Shown here piece after piece: positions 46,432-56,399 of a DNA stretch of 64,000 nt. Position 1 is the first letter of the stretch; each line of letters opens with the position of its first letter. The notes below the pieces were generated by a model that saw only the letters and a program-made list of their open reading frames with translations, had not been told where the DNA came from and did no database searches. The stretch is from assembly GCF_029714405.1 (NCBI RefSeq), contig NZ_CP121650.1, forward strand, positions 8,437,001 to 8,501,000, written 5' to 3'. Origin of the DNA: Bradyrhizobium sp. CB82. Lineage in GTDB: Bacteria; Pseudomonadota; Alphaproteobacteria; Rhizobiales; Xanthobacteraceae. The translations under genes were made by a program, and so were the position numbers.

Positions 46432-47836
46432 CGGCCGAGGTCCTCACTCTCTCGATTCGGAAGGCGGTCACGTCAATCCAGTCGTTGGCTGTGCGCCCCT
46501 CCTCGAGCTTGATCGTGAATTCGCCCAACCGCACGGAGCGACCGACCGCAGCCAGGTTTGGCAAGGCGCGGTACGCGAAGAGATCTGGAATGCTCTCGAT
46601 CTCGATCTCTGCGGATGACACGGCATCGCGGCCTTGCATCTGCCTGCGAGCGAACTCGAGCAGCTTCTGATCGGACACGCGCACCATCCGATCGAACTCG
46701 GTCGTGGCCTGGACGTAGGCGCGCAGATAGGGATCCTGCTTCGGCACTTTGAAGCGCGTCCGCTCGGGCGGCGCCTTCGGCGGCGCCGGCGTGTACAGCG
46801 CAAGCGATGTGACTGGCAGACCGACATCCGGCGATCTCAGACGGATCTCGACCTGGTCGCCGCCGATCTTCGAGAGCTGCTCGATCAACCGGACGATCCG
46901 CTCGGCTGAGCCCTCTCCCATGACGTCCATATAGTGCACGGTGGTTCGGATGCGGCGTTCGAGCCGATCCCGAAAGTCCTCGATCTTGTCCATGAACGGT
47001 CCGACGTCCTCGAACACGCTCTTGATCTTCTCGAGCTCCGCGATGACGCGTTCCTCGGCCGTGGCAATCGTGGCGCCCGCGGCCATGACAGCCTGCTCGA
47101 TGTAGGCGCGTGCGATCTTGCCGAGGCACTCGGCGTCCGCGAGCATGTCGCCCGCCAAAGAAGCGATCGTGCGGCGATGACGGTACGGATTGTTGGACGT
47201 CTTGAGCTGCTTGTAGTCGGCGATCAGCAACCCGTCGACGAAGTCCTGGAAGAACGTGCGAAGGATGGCCGCCGCGTTCGGATTGCCCAGAATGCCGTCC
47301 TCAATCTCATGCATGCCGGCGAGGATGCGGCGCATGCTGCGGGCGAACCGCAAAGCAGTGTCGTGCGCGTTGGCGAGTCCCTGGGCCATCGTTTCCGGCT
47401 CCCGGTACGCGGCCTCCAGGTTATTTTTGACGTCGACAACCGCGCCGGCGACACGCACACGGCTGTTGCCGAAGTCCGTGATCGCACCTAGGACCATGAA
47501 CGCGTCCGGGTTCATGTCGACGTAGGTGCGCCATTTCTCGGTCTCTTCCGTGAGCCAGCCGGTATCACGCAATCGGTAGTAGGCGAGGTAGTGGGCCTGG
47601 CTTGTGGTCTGGTCCTCCTCGGGATCGCCTTCGGAAAGATCGCGCATCGATCCGATCCCGAACTCGGAGAGCCCGATCTCGATCTGCTTCACGACCTCTT
47701 CCCTGAGCGGCGTCTCAAGGATGCGAGCGGAGTAGATTCTCTCGTAGAGGCGCATTAGAAGCCGGGCATAGACGTGCTTCTTCGGCCCCGATAAGGGCCT
47801 GAAAAGGGTCTCCGGAAGATAGCCAAACAGCTTCAT
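46421..47836 (-). CDS. jetA: Wadjet kleisin subunit JetA
   Basis: 471 residues, largely helical (LLMRLYERIYSARILETPLR and the central VDGLLIADYKQLKTSNNPYR region), with a C-terminal winged-helix-like part. It has the length and position of the JetA kleisin (MukF-like) that bridges the two JetC ATPases. I cannot tell by eye which Wadjet subtype's JetA family it belongs to. It is the first gene of the tightly overlapping operon and starts 68 bp after a small regulator-like gene. Confidence 0.87.
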   Translation of the reverse strand: MKLFGYLPETLFRPLSGPKKHVYARLLMRLYERIYSARILETPLREEVVKQIEIGLSEFGIGSMRDLSEGDPEEDQTTSQAHYLAYYRLRDTGWLTEETEKWRTYVDMNPDAFMVLGAITDFGNSRVRVAGAVVDVKNNLEAAYREPETMAQGLANAHDTALRFARSMRRILAGMHEIEDGILGNPNAAAILRTFFQDFVDGLLIADYKQLKTSNNPYRHRRTIASLAGDMLADAECLGKIARAYIEQAVMAAGATIATAEERVIAELEKIKSVFEDVGPFMDKIEDFRDRLERRIRTTVHYMDVMGEGSAERIVRLIEQLSKIGGDQVEIRLRSPDVGLPVTSLALYTPAPPKAPPERTRFKVPKQDPYLRAYVQATTEFDRMVRVSDQKLLEFARRQMQGRDAVSSAEIEIESIPDLFAYRALPNLAAVGRSVRLGEFTIKLEEGRTANDWIDVTAFRIERVRTSADAA

Positions 47837-47904
47837 CTATCGGTCCTTCAGCCGGCCGATTGAACCGTTATGGACGCGCAACCGCAAGAATAAACGGAGG
47901 AGTT

Positions 47905-48105
47905 TCAGGGTGTTCTCCTTGATTTCTTCCGCTTCAGGAACTCTCGGGCCGCCTGCTCCATCACGTCCCAGGCAGCCCGATGTTCGTCGATGGCGACTTG
48001 CTTGATGTCCGCGATGACGTCCTTGTCCATCATCGCGATGAACGTAACCCGATGCCCAATCGGGGTCCTTTTGCCTCGTTTCGGCGCCTTCTTTTTGCCG
48101 ACCAT
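47905..48105 (-). CDS. ribbon-helix-helix-like small regulator upstream of Wadjet
   Basis: 66 residues from the ATG at 48105; a longer frame exists. The Lys/Arg-rich N-terminus (MVGKKKAPKRGKR) is followed by a strand-helix-helix pattern (HRVTFIAMMDKDVIADIKQV, AAWDVMEQAAREFLKRKK), as in CopG/Arc-type DNA-binding proteins. The gene is on the jet strand, directly before jetA, and the gap to the divergent gene contains two palindromes, likely its operators. It may hold Wadjet expression down. Function inferred. Confidence 0.65.
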   Translation of the reverse strand: MVGKKKAPKRGKRTPIGHRVTFIAMMDKDVIADIKQVAIDEHRAAWDVMEQAAREFLKRKKSRRTP

Positions 48106-48177
48106 CCAACATCCGTTGCGCGAGGTGCGCTCCGAACCATAAGCGCCACCGGCCACTCACCAAACCTTCGGGGACGC

Positions 48178-48216
48178 CTTCTTATATAAGAAGCCACACC
48201 TTTTTATATAAGAAGG
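48178..48216. promoter_or_regulatory. two palindromic operator-like sites in the divergent jet promoter
   Basis: CTTCTTATATAAGAAG (48178-48193) is a perfect 16-bp palindrome. CCTTTTTATATAAGAAGG (48199-48216) is a second, nearly perfect copy. Centres are about 22 bp apart, roughly two helical turns, on the same face of DNA. They sit between the small regulator gene and the divergent gene starting at 48289, and their A/T core could include the -10 elements. Confidence 0.7.
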
Positions 48217-48288
48217 CGAGGCTAAAGCGCTTGACTTCAGCTTGGCTTCCTGATCTGAATGTTCTCGTTTTGTTCGGTTGAGGTTGGT

Positions 48289-48831
48289 ATGTCGAGCGCG
48301 GTTCGGAGCTTTAGGGTCGAGCTGATCGAGACCTACCCCGCCCTCTTCCAGCAACCGGCCGACTACCTAGGGGCGGCCCAGGGCTTCGTCGAATGCGACG
48401 CGGGCTGGCACGCCGTGCTCGACAGGCTGTTCGTTCGGATCCGGATCGCGGTCCAGGCCGACGGCGGCCCTTTCAAGTTCAGCCAGATCAAGGAAAAGTA
48501 CGGGAGACTTCAGCTCTACTGGACCGGCGAGGTTTTCGCCGGCGACAGATGTTCAGATCAAGGAAGCCATCGTGCTGGCCGAGATGCGCAGCGCCGTGAC
48601 CGCAAGATCTGCGGCGATGAAGGCCGCCTCCACGGCGGCGCCTGGCTGACGGCCCGCTGCGCGGCGCAGGCGGAGGGACGCCCGGCGGTCGGGCCCCGCG
48701 TCGGCTTCGACAATATGCACATCGTACGGCACTTCGTAGACGGCAAGAGCCACGTCACCTGCCGCCGGTACGACCGGGAGACTGACTTCTTCCTGTCGGT
48801 CGACCCTGCCTCCGTCGGGATCGAGGAGTAG
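48289..48831 (+). CDS. unknown protein with two compensating frameshifts
   Basis: 180 residues from the ATG at 48289. The N-terminal part (VELIETYPALFQQP, GWHAVLDRLFVRI, GGPFKFSQIKEKYGRLQLYW) and the part after residue 108 (KICGDEGRLHGGAWLTARCA) are coherent and contain a C-x2-GD..G, C pattern suggestive of a small metal site. Between them this frame reads unnatural Arg/Asp/Gly text. The adjacent frame gives FSPATDVQIKEAIVLAEMRSA, a clear helix fitting the gap. So a one-base insertion near 48535 and an opposite change near 48600 bracket about 20 codons. The protein may still be made with an altered middle. Confidence 0.6.
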   Translation: MSSAVRSFRVELIETYPALFQQPADYLGAAQGFVECDAGWHAVLDRLFVRIRIAVQADGGPFKFSQIKEKYGRLQLYWTGEVFAGDRCSDQGSHRAGRDAQRRDRKICGDEGRLHGGAWLTARCAAQAEGRPAVGPRVGFDNMHIVRHFVDGKSHVTCRRYDRETDFFLSVDPASVGIEE

Positions 48832-48835
48832 CGCC

Positions 48836-49663
48836 GTGCGCATTTGGACCATGTCCGACGTACACGTCGAACTGACGCACGGATGGGACCTGCCGTCCGG
48901 AGAGGCGCGTCCACATTTCGACGTCTTTGTCGTAGCAGGCGACCTGGTCACGAGGGCCGAACGCGGCGTTCGGTGGTTGTTGGAGCGCGTGCCAGACCGG
49001 CCCGTCATCTACGTCATGGGCAACCATGAAGCCTACGGGGGCGACGTCGATCGCACGCACGAGAAGGCCAAGGCCGCGGCCGCCGGAACCAATGTGCACG
49101 CGCTAGAGAACGAGGCTGTCCGGATCGACGGCGTGACCTTCGTGTGCTGCACGCTGTGGACCGATTTCGCCTTGCTCGGCGATCCGCGGCGCGCGATGGC
49201 CGTCGCCGCCCGCAAGATGAACGACTTTCGGAAGATCCGGACCTCCCGGTATGTCGAGCGCTTCCGGCCGATCCACGCCCTCGCCAAGCATCAGCATTCG
49301 CGCGCGTTCCTGGAAACCGAGCTCCGCAAGCCGCGCGGCAGCGACGAGAAGCTGGTGGTGGTGACGCATCACGCGCCGCATCCGGGCGATCTGGCCCCGT
49401 CAGACCCGCTGACCTCGGACGAGATCCTGAGCGCGGCGTACCGCTCCGACCTCACCGCGCTGATGTCGCTGGCACCCGACGACGGACGGGGCGCGCTGCG
49501 ACCGCCGAACCTCTGGATCTACGGCCACACCCACGAATCCCTCGACTTATTGGTCGGGGAGACGCGGGTGGTCTCGAACGCGAAGGGCTACGGCCCGTGG
49601 CCTGGCCAGCCGCGCACCTGGGACAACGAGAACTTCAACCAGAACCTCGTCATCGAAATCTAA
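48836..49663 (+). CDS. calcineurin-like metallophosphoesterase
   Basis: 275 residues from a GTG with GAGGAG just before it, 5 bp after the previous stop. Metallophosphoesterase motifs in order: MSDVHVE (Asp, His), VVAGDLV (Asp), YVMGNHE (Asn, His), VVTHHAP (His) and IYGHTHES (His-x-His), binding two metals. Substrate unknown; relatives cleave phosphodiesters of nucleic acids, cyclic nucleotides or lipids. It sits in the divergent arm next to Wadjet and may be part of the same defence island. Confidence 0.9.
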   Translation: MRIWTMSDVHVELTHGWDLPSGEARPHFDVFVVAGDLVTRAERGVRWLLERVPDRPVIYVMGNHEAYGGDVDRTHEKAKAAAAGTNVHALENEAVRIDGVTFVCCTLWTDFALLGDPRRAMAVAARKMNDFRKIRTSRYVERFRPIHALAKHQHSRAFLETELRKPRGSDEKLVVVTHHAPHPGDLAPSDPLTSDEILSAAYRSDLTALMSLAPDDGRGALRPPNLWIYGHTHESLDLLVGETRVVSNAKGYGPWPGQPRTWDNENFNQNLVIEI

Positions 49664-49675
49664 AGAGAGGCGGCC

Positions 49676-49738
49676 ATGGACGATACGGACAACCAGAAAC
49701 ACATCGAGGCCAGCCGCGGCCAGGCCCGTGACTATTGA
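49676..49738 (+). CDS. 20-residue micro-ORF
   Basis: ATG at 49676 with AGAGGCGG just upstream. It encodes MDDTDNQKHIEASRGQARDY and stops 11 bp before the next gene. Tight spacing and a ribosome-binding site suggest it is translated, perhaps coupling the neighbours. No function known. Confidence 0.35.
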   Translation: MDDTDNQKHIEASRGQARDY

Positions 49739-49748
49739 GGTCCCCTAC

Positions 49749-50156
49749 ATGAAGAAATCCAAGCGTCGATCCAATCCGCCTATCGCCTCCCGAGTGGAAC
49801 CGAAGCGACTCCTCGACCACCACTGTCTGCCGCCTAGCACCGTGCTGATCAACCACGTCTGCGATAGAGAGCTCGGCCCATTCAGGGATGCCCGAACAAC
49901 AGACAAGATCGAGGGCAACTGCTACCTGGATGATCCGGAGGCCGAAAACGTCCGGCAGCTGCCGGAAGCGCAGCGGCAGTTGGTCGCGACCGCCGTCCAA
50001 GCCGCGCTCGACGCCATCTTGTCGGAGAAAGCGAGTCAGCCGACGCTCCCCGATCAGCCGGGCGGCACGGTGGTCCAGGTGACCGGCGATGCGATCCTGG
50101 CGATTTTCGACGCCCGCCGGCCGAGTCGCCGCCCGCGGAAGACGCGATCGCGCTGA
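49749..50156 (+). CDS. unknown protein
   Basis: 135 residues from the ATG at 49749; a GTG-type extension to 49728 is possible. A basic N-terminus (MKKSKRRSNPP) is followed by LLDHHCLPPSTVLINHVCD, an acidic stretch and a helix QRQLVATAVQAALDAILSE, with an Arg-rich end. No family recognised. It is the last gene of the metallophosphoesterase series. Confidence 0.5.
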   Translation: MKKSKRRSNPPIASRVEPKRLLDHHCLPPSTVLINHVCDRELGPFRDARTTDKIEGNCYLDDPEAENVRQLPEAQRQLVATAVQAALDAILSEKASQPTLPDQPGGTVVQVTGDAILAIFDARRPSRRPRKTRSR

Positions 50157-50639
50157 TCGTCACAATCGAACTCGCGCCGGGGCGCGCGGGGCTGCCGGAC
50201 TTGAAGCGGCGTTCAAAAAGCGCTTTTCCGGTACGACATTCGGATTTGATCGATCGCACCCAGTATCAGGGCGTCCGCATCGATGACCAGCTTGCTCTCG
50301 GTGCCTTGCAACGCGACGTTGTCCACATTCTTGCATGACACTACTTCGACGACCGCTGGAAACCCGATGATCAGCTCCTGCCCTACAAGCGCAGGATGAA
50401 CGAACTGCATCCGGATTTCACGGACCGGCTGGATGCTGCGGTCCTGCAGAAAGCCGAAGCCATCCGCCAATGCGACGAACATGGCTGGATGCGGGATCGC
50501 GGCGCCCCCCTTGCCCGCGAGCGTGCCCTCGCCATTTCCCGCCTTATCCGCCGCCGGGCCTCTCTCCGGATGATGCCATCAGAGAAAGTCGTGATGTCCT
50601 AGATCCGGCGACACCCCTCCGGAGTGCCTGCCCGAGGAT
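50157..50639. other. non-coding or remnant DNA
   Basis: An open frame at 50396-50602 (PYKRRMNELHPDFTDRLDAA and onward) reads like the end of a real protein without a beginning, so a truncated gene is possible. Nothing else is seen. Confidence 0.4.
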
Positions 50640-51480
50640 TCATACCGTTAGACGAACAAGCCACCGCCCGCGAACCGCGCCTCCTGTACCGTCGGGTTGT
50701 GCGAACGACTCGATCTTTTTTGGATCTGCAAAGCCATCGACCCGGTCAGCCCAATGCTGCATCAGCCTGGCGCGCGAGCCGATCAATGCCAGCGGCCCGT
50801 GCCGCCTGTAAATCGCCCTTACCGAGCAACTATCGAGATGCGCCAGCTGTAATTCGATGACATCACTGTCCCATGCCTTCGCTTCGTTGAATTCCTCATG
50901 ATGGCAAAGGGTTGAGAACGTCGTGCGGAAGCCATGGGCGCAATGTTCGGTCTTAGTGTCGATGCCGAGAGCGCGCAACCGATGACAGAGGGTCGCGTTA
51001 GACGACGGCGCGTCTTTGGCGCAAGCGAACACGTAGCGCCGATGACCATTGATCTGTTGCACGCGCCGCAGGATTGCGAGAGCTTGGCGCCACAGCGGGA
51101 TCACATGGTCCCATCCGGCTTTCATCTTCGCCGCCCGGATGGTCCAGCGGTTGGCATCCCAATCGATTTCGGTCCATTCCATCTCGTTAATCATGCCGGG
51201 CGAGGAATAGTAAATGCATCGAACCGAAGGGCATCACCGACCACGTCGCCAAATCTGGCGGCATGATTAGCCTGAAAAGACGAACCACATCCTGCGGGTC
51301 AGTGACGCCGGGCCGTGGTGTCGAGACGTTGGGAGCGAGTTGCTTCTTGCAGGCACGGAACGGATTGTAGCCATCGCCGTCGAGGTCGGCGTAGTCGCAG
51401 ACTTGTTCACCGATACTGTGGACTCGGTCACGTGTTTCTAACCTGCCTTCACTCTGCATCGTCCGAAAAAAGGCGAGCAC
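50640..51480 (-). pseudogene. P4-type tyrosine integrase remnant
   Basis: Two frames join into the C-terminal two-thirds of a phage P4-like integrase. The upstream frame (51480-51187) has the core-binding end (LAFFRTMQSEGRLETRDRV and GVTDPQDVVRLFRLI). After a frameshift near 51190 the catalytic domain continues: EMEWTEIDWDANRWTI, HRRYVFACAK and CAHGFRTTFSTL with the His-x-x-Arg box. Near the end, where the nucleophilic Tyr is expected, the text is RRHGPLALIGSRARLMQHWA, so the Tyr appears lost. The N-terminus is missing. It is a dead integrase that may have mobilised the neighbouring defence island. Confidence 0.7.
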
Positions 51481-52249
51481 GTGATATCCTGCCGGTAGAG
51501 CTTGCCGAAATGACTCTTAAGATAACCGGCCCTGCAATGGTTTGGGGACTGCGCATGGCGACAACTCTGCCGCGCTTGATCTTCTCGGTCCTCTTCTCAG
51601 TAAGCCATTCCGAAGGGACGTTCCGCCGCATAACGATGCCGTGCGAATTGCTTATCGATCGAGAGAACGGCCCGCGATTCTTGTGCTAGTAAAGCCTTTG
51701 CGCCGTCCCGCTGTGAGCGCCCCCTAGCGAGCGAGATGGCGCGGTCGTCGCCGTAAGGCCCAACTGAGTCCGACTTGCGCCTGCGGTGAAAGCGATAAGC
51801 CATCCGCCAGAGTTTGCGTGCCATCCGCGTAATATTACCTTCTTATTCCGATAAGTCGCCACGAACGTTTGTTCTTCCGGTACGAAGATATACAAGATGC
51901 CAACAAATCGGATGGCGGGATCAAATGAGACAAACAGCGACGAGCAGCGATGTTCGCGAAAGCGCCCCGTTTTTCGAGGGGCTCACCGTCTCGAATAGTG
52001 TCATTCTTGGCCCCACGCAAAGGCTCAGCAGTCGACAATCGACCGAGCGATCGGAAAAACGTCAACCGAACGATGCTTGTTCTAATATAGGACTTCATGA
52101 ATGTGATGAGGAGATTGTTAGCTTCGCGAAAATCATCATCGATGTGAATTCAGTTTGTGCCTGTGCTCTTTCGCGCAAGGTATCAATGGGCATCAATGGG
52201 AAGACGCTCAGCTCCGGCGAAGGCGTATCGTTTTCCTCCCTGTAGACGG
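51481..52249. other. no supported gene
   Basis: Short overlapping frames only, with no domain. Possibly the lost N-terminus of the integrase and decayed flanks. Confidence 0.4.
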
Positions 52250-52924
52250 TCAGATCATTGCCGCGCCACTTCCGACAGATTCCTGATCTTGGTCCACCTT
52301 CCCTCGCCGCAAAAGACAGGCGGTCATCCATACGCAGCCGACTGCGACCAGCAGTCCATGTGCAACGCGGAGGTGCTGCGAGCCGAAAAATTGCGGAATG
52401 TACCAAGGACATTCCGACGGCGAAGGGAATGCCGCACGGCTTCGGGTAGCGACAGGAGCGCCAAAGCGCCGTTCCAGTCGCAATAGCAGAGGCGGCGAGG
52501 AGCAGCAAACCGGCAAGAAACATGACAAGACCGGGGCCGGAGCGGATGACCTCTACTAGGCCCAGCAGAGCGTCATTGTGTAGCCGCCGCGCTTCCTGGC
52601 CCAGCGCGTGAAGACCATAGGTTTCGCCGCCATAGAACGGCAGCGTAAACCCCGCGCCGATCAGGCTCAGGACGATGGCGACAAGAGCAGGCGTTCAGCC
52701 GAAGTGCCGCGAAGAGAGCGTTGCAGCCCGAGCAAACCCAGCGGCAACAAGCTAAACGCAGCAATGGCAAGCATGTGCGAAGCCAACCATGCCGCTGATC
52801 CGAACGCCGCGCCCCCCAGCAATGACCTCTCGTCGGAGAACGGGCGAAGGGCCCGGTAGATCGCGAACAGCCCCCCGGAAATGACAAGAGCGCCGGCGCT
52901 GAAGCGGATATCGTTCCCAACCAT
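52250..52924 (-). pseudogene. multi-span membrane protein, broken by several frameshifts
   Basis: Successive frames give one coherent membrane protein: DIRFSAGALVISGGLFAIYR, then LASHMLAIAAFSLLPLGLLG, LVMFLAGLLLLAASAIATG and finally IPQFFGSQHLRVAHGLLVAV. The pieces lie in different frames at about 52924-52667, 52620-52530, 52523-52400 and 52400-52250. At least three indels are needed. I believe similar hypothetical membrane proteins are common in Bradyrhizobium, but the function is unknown. Confidence 0.55.
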
Positions 52925-53739
52925 CGGTTCCTCTCTCTAATGCACCGCCGGATACCACAACGCGGCACTAAACTGGGTTACCAATGTTAGCGGGACGCCA
53001 ACTTTTGATCGGATGATCGCTAGAAGCGCAGCGCGCTTCGGCGCTGCTCTTTGCCTACATTCTCAGCGACAACTTCGTATGGTCGATCAAGCGAAGCGGA
53101 TTCTGGTCGAAGTGACGGGAGCCAGAATATCTTCTCGCGAGCCAGCGACTTCATCTAATCCGTCGGAGTATTCGCAAGGCCGGCTCCTTCCCCACTCCTT
53201 GCGCGTAATGCGCTCGCTGGAGTGCAGCAGCGTTCGGGAAGAGGCAACATTGCGAAGGCTCGTGAACGAACTTCAACCCTCGCCCTGCACACTAACTAGC
53301 TAGGTCAGCACGCAGCTTTTCATCTTTTTTCGTAACAAAGCGCATTGTTTCGACGCACCGCGACCGCCACTACGTGATGAAGGCACCAAAACACACTCAA
53401 AGATCTCAACGGTTTCAATTATGCAATATATTAGAGCTCGAACTTCTGGGAGCATTGCATGAAGAACAGCGCCGTAACATGCAGTGACTGTGGTGCTGGC
53501 TTTCAGCGGCTCGAACTTGACTCCCTGCCTAGCACCAAAGGCGAATATCTCTGTCCGGCCGGCGAAGAAGTTTTGGAGACTTTCAACGGGGACGGAGCTC
53601 TTGTCGTCTATCGTTTGACTATTGAGCCATGCGCGAGAGCAGCTCGTCTGTAGCCTAATTGGCCTGCGGCGAGACCGAAGTTTGGACCACTCAGACCTAG
53701 AGTTTTGCGCCTCTGTCACGTTGGCGGGCTGGTTGCGCC
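52925..53739. other. no supported gene
   Basis: Only short frames without domains. Likely decayed flanks of mobile elements. Confidence 0.4.
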
Positions 53740-53965
53740 GACGTGGGTGTGCAGCAAAATCGGCGGTCGATTGCCGATCGACCCATGGAGTTATTCTTCA
53801 TTGTAGTATCTGCGCCAAGTCTCCACTTTTTGCTGGGCGTCCGCAAGGGACAGGAACCAGTGGGCGTTGAGGCATTCGGCCCGGAAGCGGCCGTTGAAGG
53901 CCTCAATGAACGCGTTGTCGGTCGGCTTGCCGGGCCGCGAGAAGTGCACGTCGGAATATCTGAGC
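53740..53965 (-). pseudogene. IS3-family transposase (OrfB) C-terminal remnant
   Basis: Encodes HFSRPGKPTDNAFIEAFNGR followed by FRAECLNAHWFLSLADAQ and WRRYYNEE, the DDE Glu region of IS3-group integrase-type transposases. A stop after YYNEE precedes the expected LHGSIGNRPP in frame. The rest of the element is gone. Confidence 0.85.
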
Positions 53966-54523
53966 TGCAAATGCGCCCGCACGAGGAATATGGCTGCAAG
54001 CCCGCAGAGTTTAAGCGACAACAGGTCCGAATCAATGAGACGTCCGCTCCCGCTGATCTTTACACTTACCGCCGTGGGGGCCGTGCAGGTCGCCTAATCG
54101 CCGAAAGCCACCTAGGCGATTGGTCGAGCGATGACATCGGGGGGGATTGTCGAGATCACAGGCATAGTCATCACGCCGCGCATATATCATGAGCCGGGCT
54201 ACAACTGTGATATCCGCTCAGTGCAGCAACAGAGCGAAGCGACGCCCCGGTCGTCTGGTCTATGCGCTGTTCTGGCGAGGGACCAGAGCACCCTCAATTA
54301 GTCCGCGAGGTTGGGGCGCTGAGGAAGATAAACAAAAACAGCGTTCTCGCCATTGCTGACGTGAGTGGCGCGACGTTCCACTCGATCCCTCTCTTGCGAC
54401 GACCAAAACCATAGAGGCCAAGGAAGATTCGATTTTTGCGAGCGGCGCCACTATACTCGTCCTCCAACGTCTGGAAGCTGAATTCACGCTCTGATGACGC
54501 CGAGCTGATGAGGAGGCAGCATA
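53966..54523. other. no supported gene
   Basis: Between the IS3 remnant and the next intact gene I see no domain-bearing frame or repeat. Confidence 0.4.
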
Positions 54524-55243
54524 ATGTCTAAGACGCGGTCGAGCCCGAGGGGCCTGATGACAAGCCGAACAGAGCAAGGTCCGACCTTCAACCTCCTGAC
54601 CGGGGAAGGGTGGAAGGGTTTCCAAGATGCTGCACAAAACCCGCTTATGTCGTTCATTACGACCGCCGGAAGCCAGGGTGAGCAGGTCATCACATTCGGC
54701 CCGAACTGGCTCGAATTGTGCCGCAGAAATCTCGCCACTTTTGAAGAGATCGCACGTGCAGAAGGGGCCGAGGAAAACTGGCGACAGAACCCCACGATGA
54801 GGAATTCGGACCAACTCGATCGCGTCTTGCTCGCATCGGAGATGCTGGACAATACACTCAGTGCGAAACGAGCCCTAGAAAGGCTGGTTGGCGAAATCGA
54901 TTGCGAGCGTGTGAAGCTTCTAGCCTATGAAGCGATGTACGAACTCACCGCGCTTGCGGCGAACTATCACGCCTGGACGGTGGTCGATAACGAACCATCC
55001 ATCGTTGCTCGCAATCAATCTGTCGAAGGCGCCAGGCGCGGAGGCCTCAAGAAAGCTCAAAGCACGCGCGACCGCGATTTGAAAATCGCCCGCCAGTTTG
55101 AAGCCGAGAGGGGCGGGAAACTCAGTGATACGGCTCTAAAGCGCAAGATCGGCAGGAAATACCGACTAGGACGGACGGCCATCTCCGACGCAATTAGACG
55201 CGCGCAAAAAAATGGTCGCCGAGCGGGGCAGACCGACCGATAG
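54524..55243 (+). CDS. unknown protein with C-terminal helix-turn-helix-like region
   Basis: 239 residues; AGGAGG sits about 9 bases before the ATG. The middle is helical (LELCRRNLATFEEIARAEG, LLAYEAMYELTALAANYHAW). The basic C-terminus has LKIARQFEAERGGKLSDTA, then LKRKIGRKYRLGRTAISDAI, like a DNA-binding helix-turn-helix. It is an intact gene in a field of debris, so it may be the cargo of a recent insertion. No family recognised. Confidence 0.65.
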   Translation: MSKTRSSPRGLMTSRTEQGPTFNLLTGEGWKGFQDAAQNPLMSFITTAGSQGEQVITFGPNWLELCRRNLATFEEIARAEGAEENWRQNPTMRNSDQLDRVLLASEMLDNTLSAKRALERLVGEIDCERVKLLAYEAMYELTALAANYHAWTVVDNEPSIVARNQSVEGARRGGLKKAQSTRDRDLKIARQFEAERGGKLSDTALKRKIGRKYRLGRTAISDAIRRAQKNGRRAGQTDR

Positions 55244-56399
55244 ACCGTCTATGACCCCGATAACGCCGGTCGCTGCTCTGGCCGGTTCTAAACGGAGGTC
55301 AAAATATGGAAAAGCCACGTACTCCCGATGCGCGTCGCGGATATCGCCGATCGCGACGCCGCTATTGCACCGTTCACAACCCGGTATGGCGCCGTCGACA
55401 TTCGCAGGGTCGTGTGCCGAGATGCACGAGGGCTGCCGCAACGCGGACGCAGTGCCGTCCTCGACAGCACTTTTGCTTTGCTCGCCGTCGTTGAGGAGGC
55501 ACATATACAATAACCGTGAGGCCGCTTGAGTGTCGCGGTATCTCGTGCTCAGATGCCCGGCGAATGGCCGAGTACTGGCACCACGCTTTCGTAAGGCCGC
55601 AAATGAAAAACCCCGACACGAGTGCCGGGGTTTTTCTTTGCCCTTATGCAGATCAGGACTTTCTATCGCGCCTTTATCCCCTGCGTCTGCACGCTCACTC
55701 CTGCGGGGAGGCAGCCTGTCTCACACGGGTTGCTTATGCGATACGGTTCTCTCTGCCGACCAGAACGGTAAACAGGCTTTTTCGGGAGGAGTCTATGAAC
55801 TTCTTAATCAGAAGCCACATGCTGCACCTCCTTTCTCCTGACGCTGGTTGATACCAGAGCCGGCCCGCTAAATAGGGCAGGAGACCAACATTCGCAAGAT
55901 GCGGCCGGGGGGCCTGCGAAGCGGTTGCTTTGCAGTCCAGCCCCGCTATTTGCGGCCGTCGGGCTCGCCGGCCCTGGATCGTGTCCCAGAGCATGGTGTA
56001 ACTGGCGGTGGGGCACCGCGTTCGCCGGCGAGAGCCGGGCTGGTCAGCTGGCGATAGCCGGAAGGCTGACGGTGGGATCATCGCTCAACGGCGCGATGGT
56101 TTCCAGAATCTCCGCCAGATCTACACCACCATCGGGAAAGATGGCAACCCGATTATCGAGATCGAGGCGGCCGACCTAGTAGATCAGGCCGAAGAGTGCT
56201 CTCGTCTCTTCCTGCTGATGTCCGCGCGACAGTTACGGAAGATGCGCCGCAAGTCCTTCGCATAGTCGAATACCGTCCCTCAGCATCGCTGGCCGCCACG
56301 CAGGCCAGCACTAAGATTCTGCTGGCCAGTATTGAAAAGTACACTTTGGCCACGACCGAGGTCCGATGACCGCAACTCAATTCAGGAACGCTCTGGATC
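55244..56399. other. no supported gene; one strong terminator
   Basis: Frames of up to 115 codons show no domains. A bidirectional terminator lies at 55606-55635. Confidence 0.45.
55606..55635. terminator. bidirectional rho-independent terminator
   Basis: AAAAACCCCGACA and TGCCGGGGTTTTT pair around a short loop, with A and T runs on both sides, the form of a terminator active in both directions. It follows the unknown gene ending at 55243 at some distance. Confidence 0.75.
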
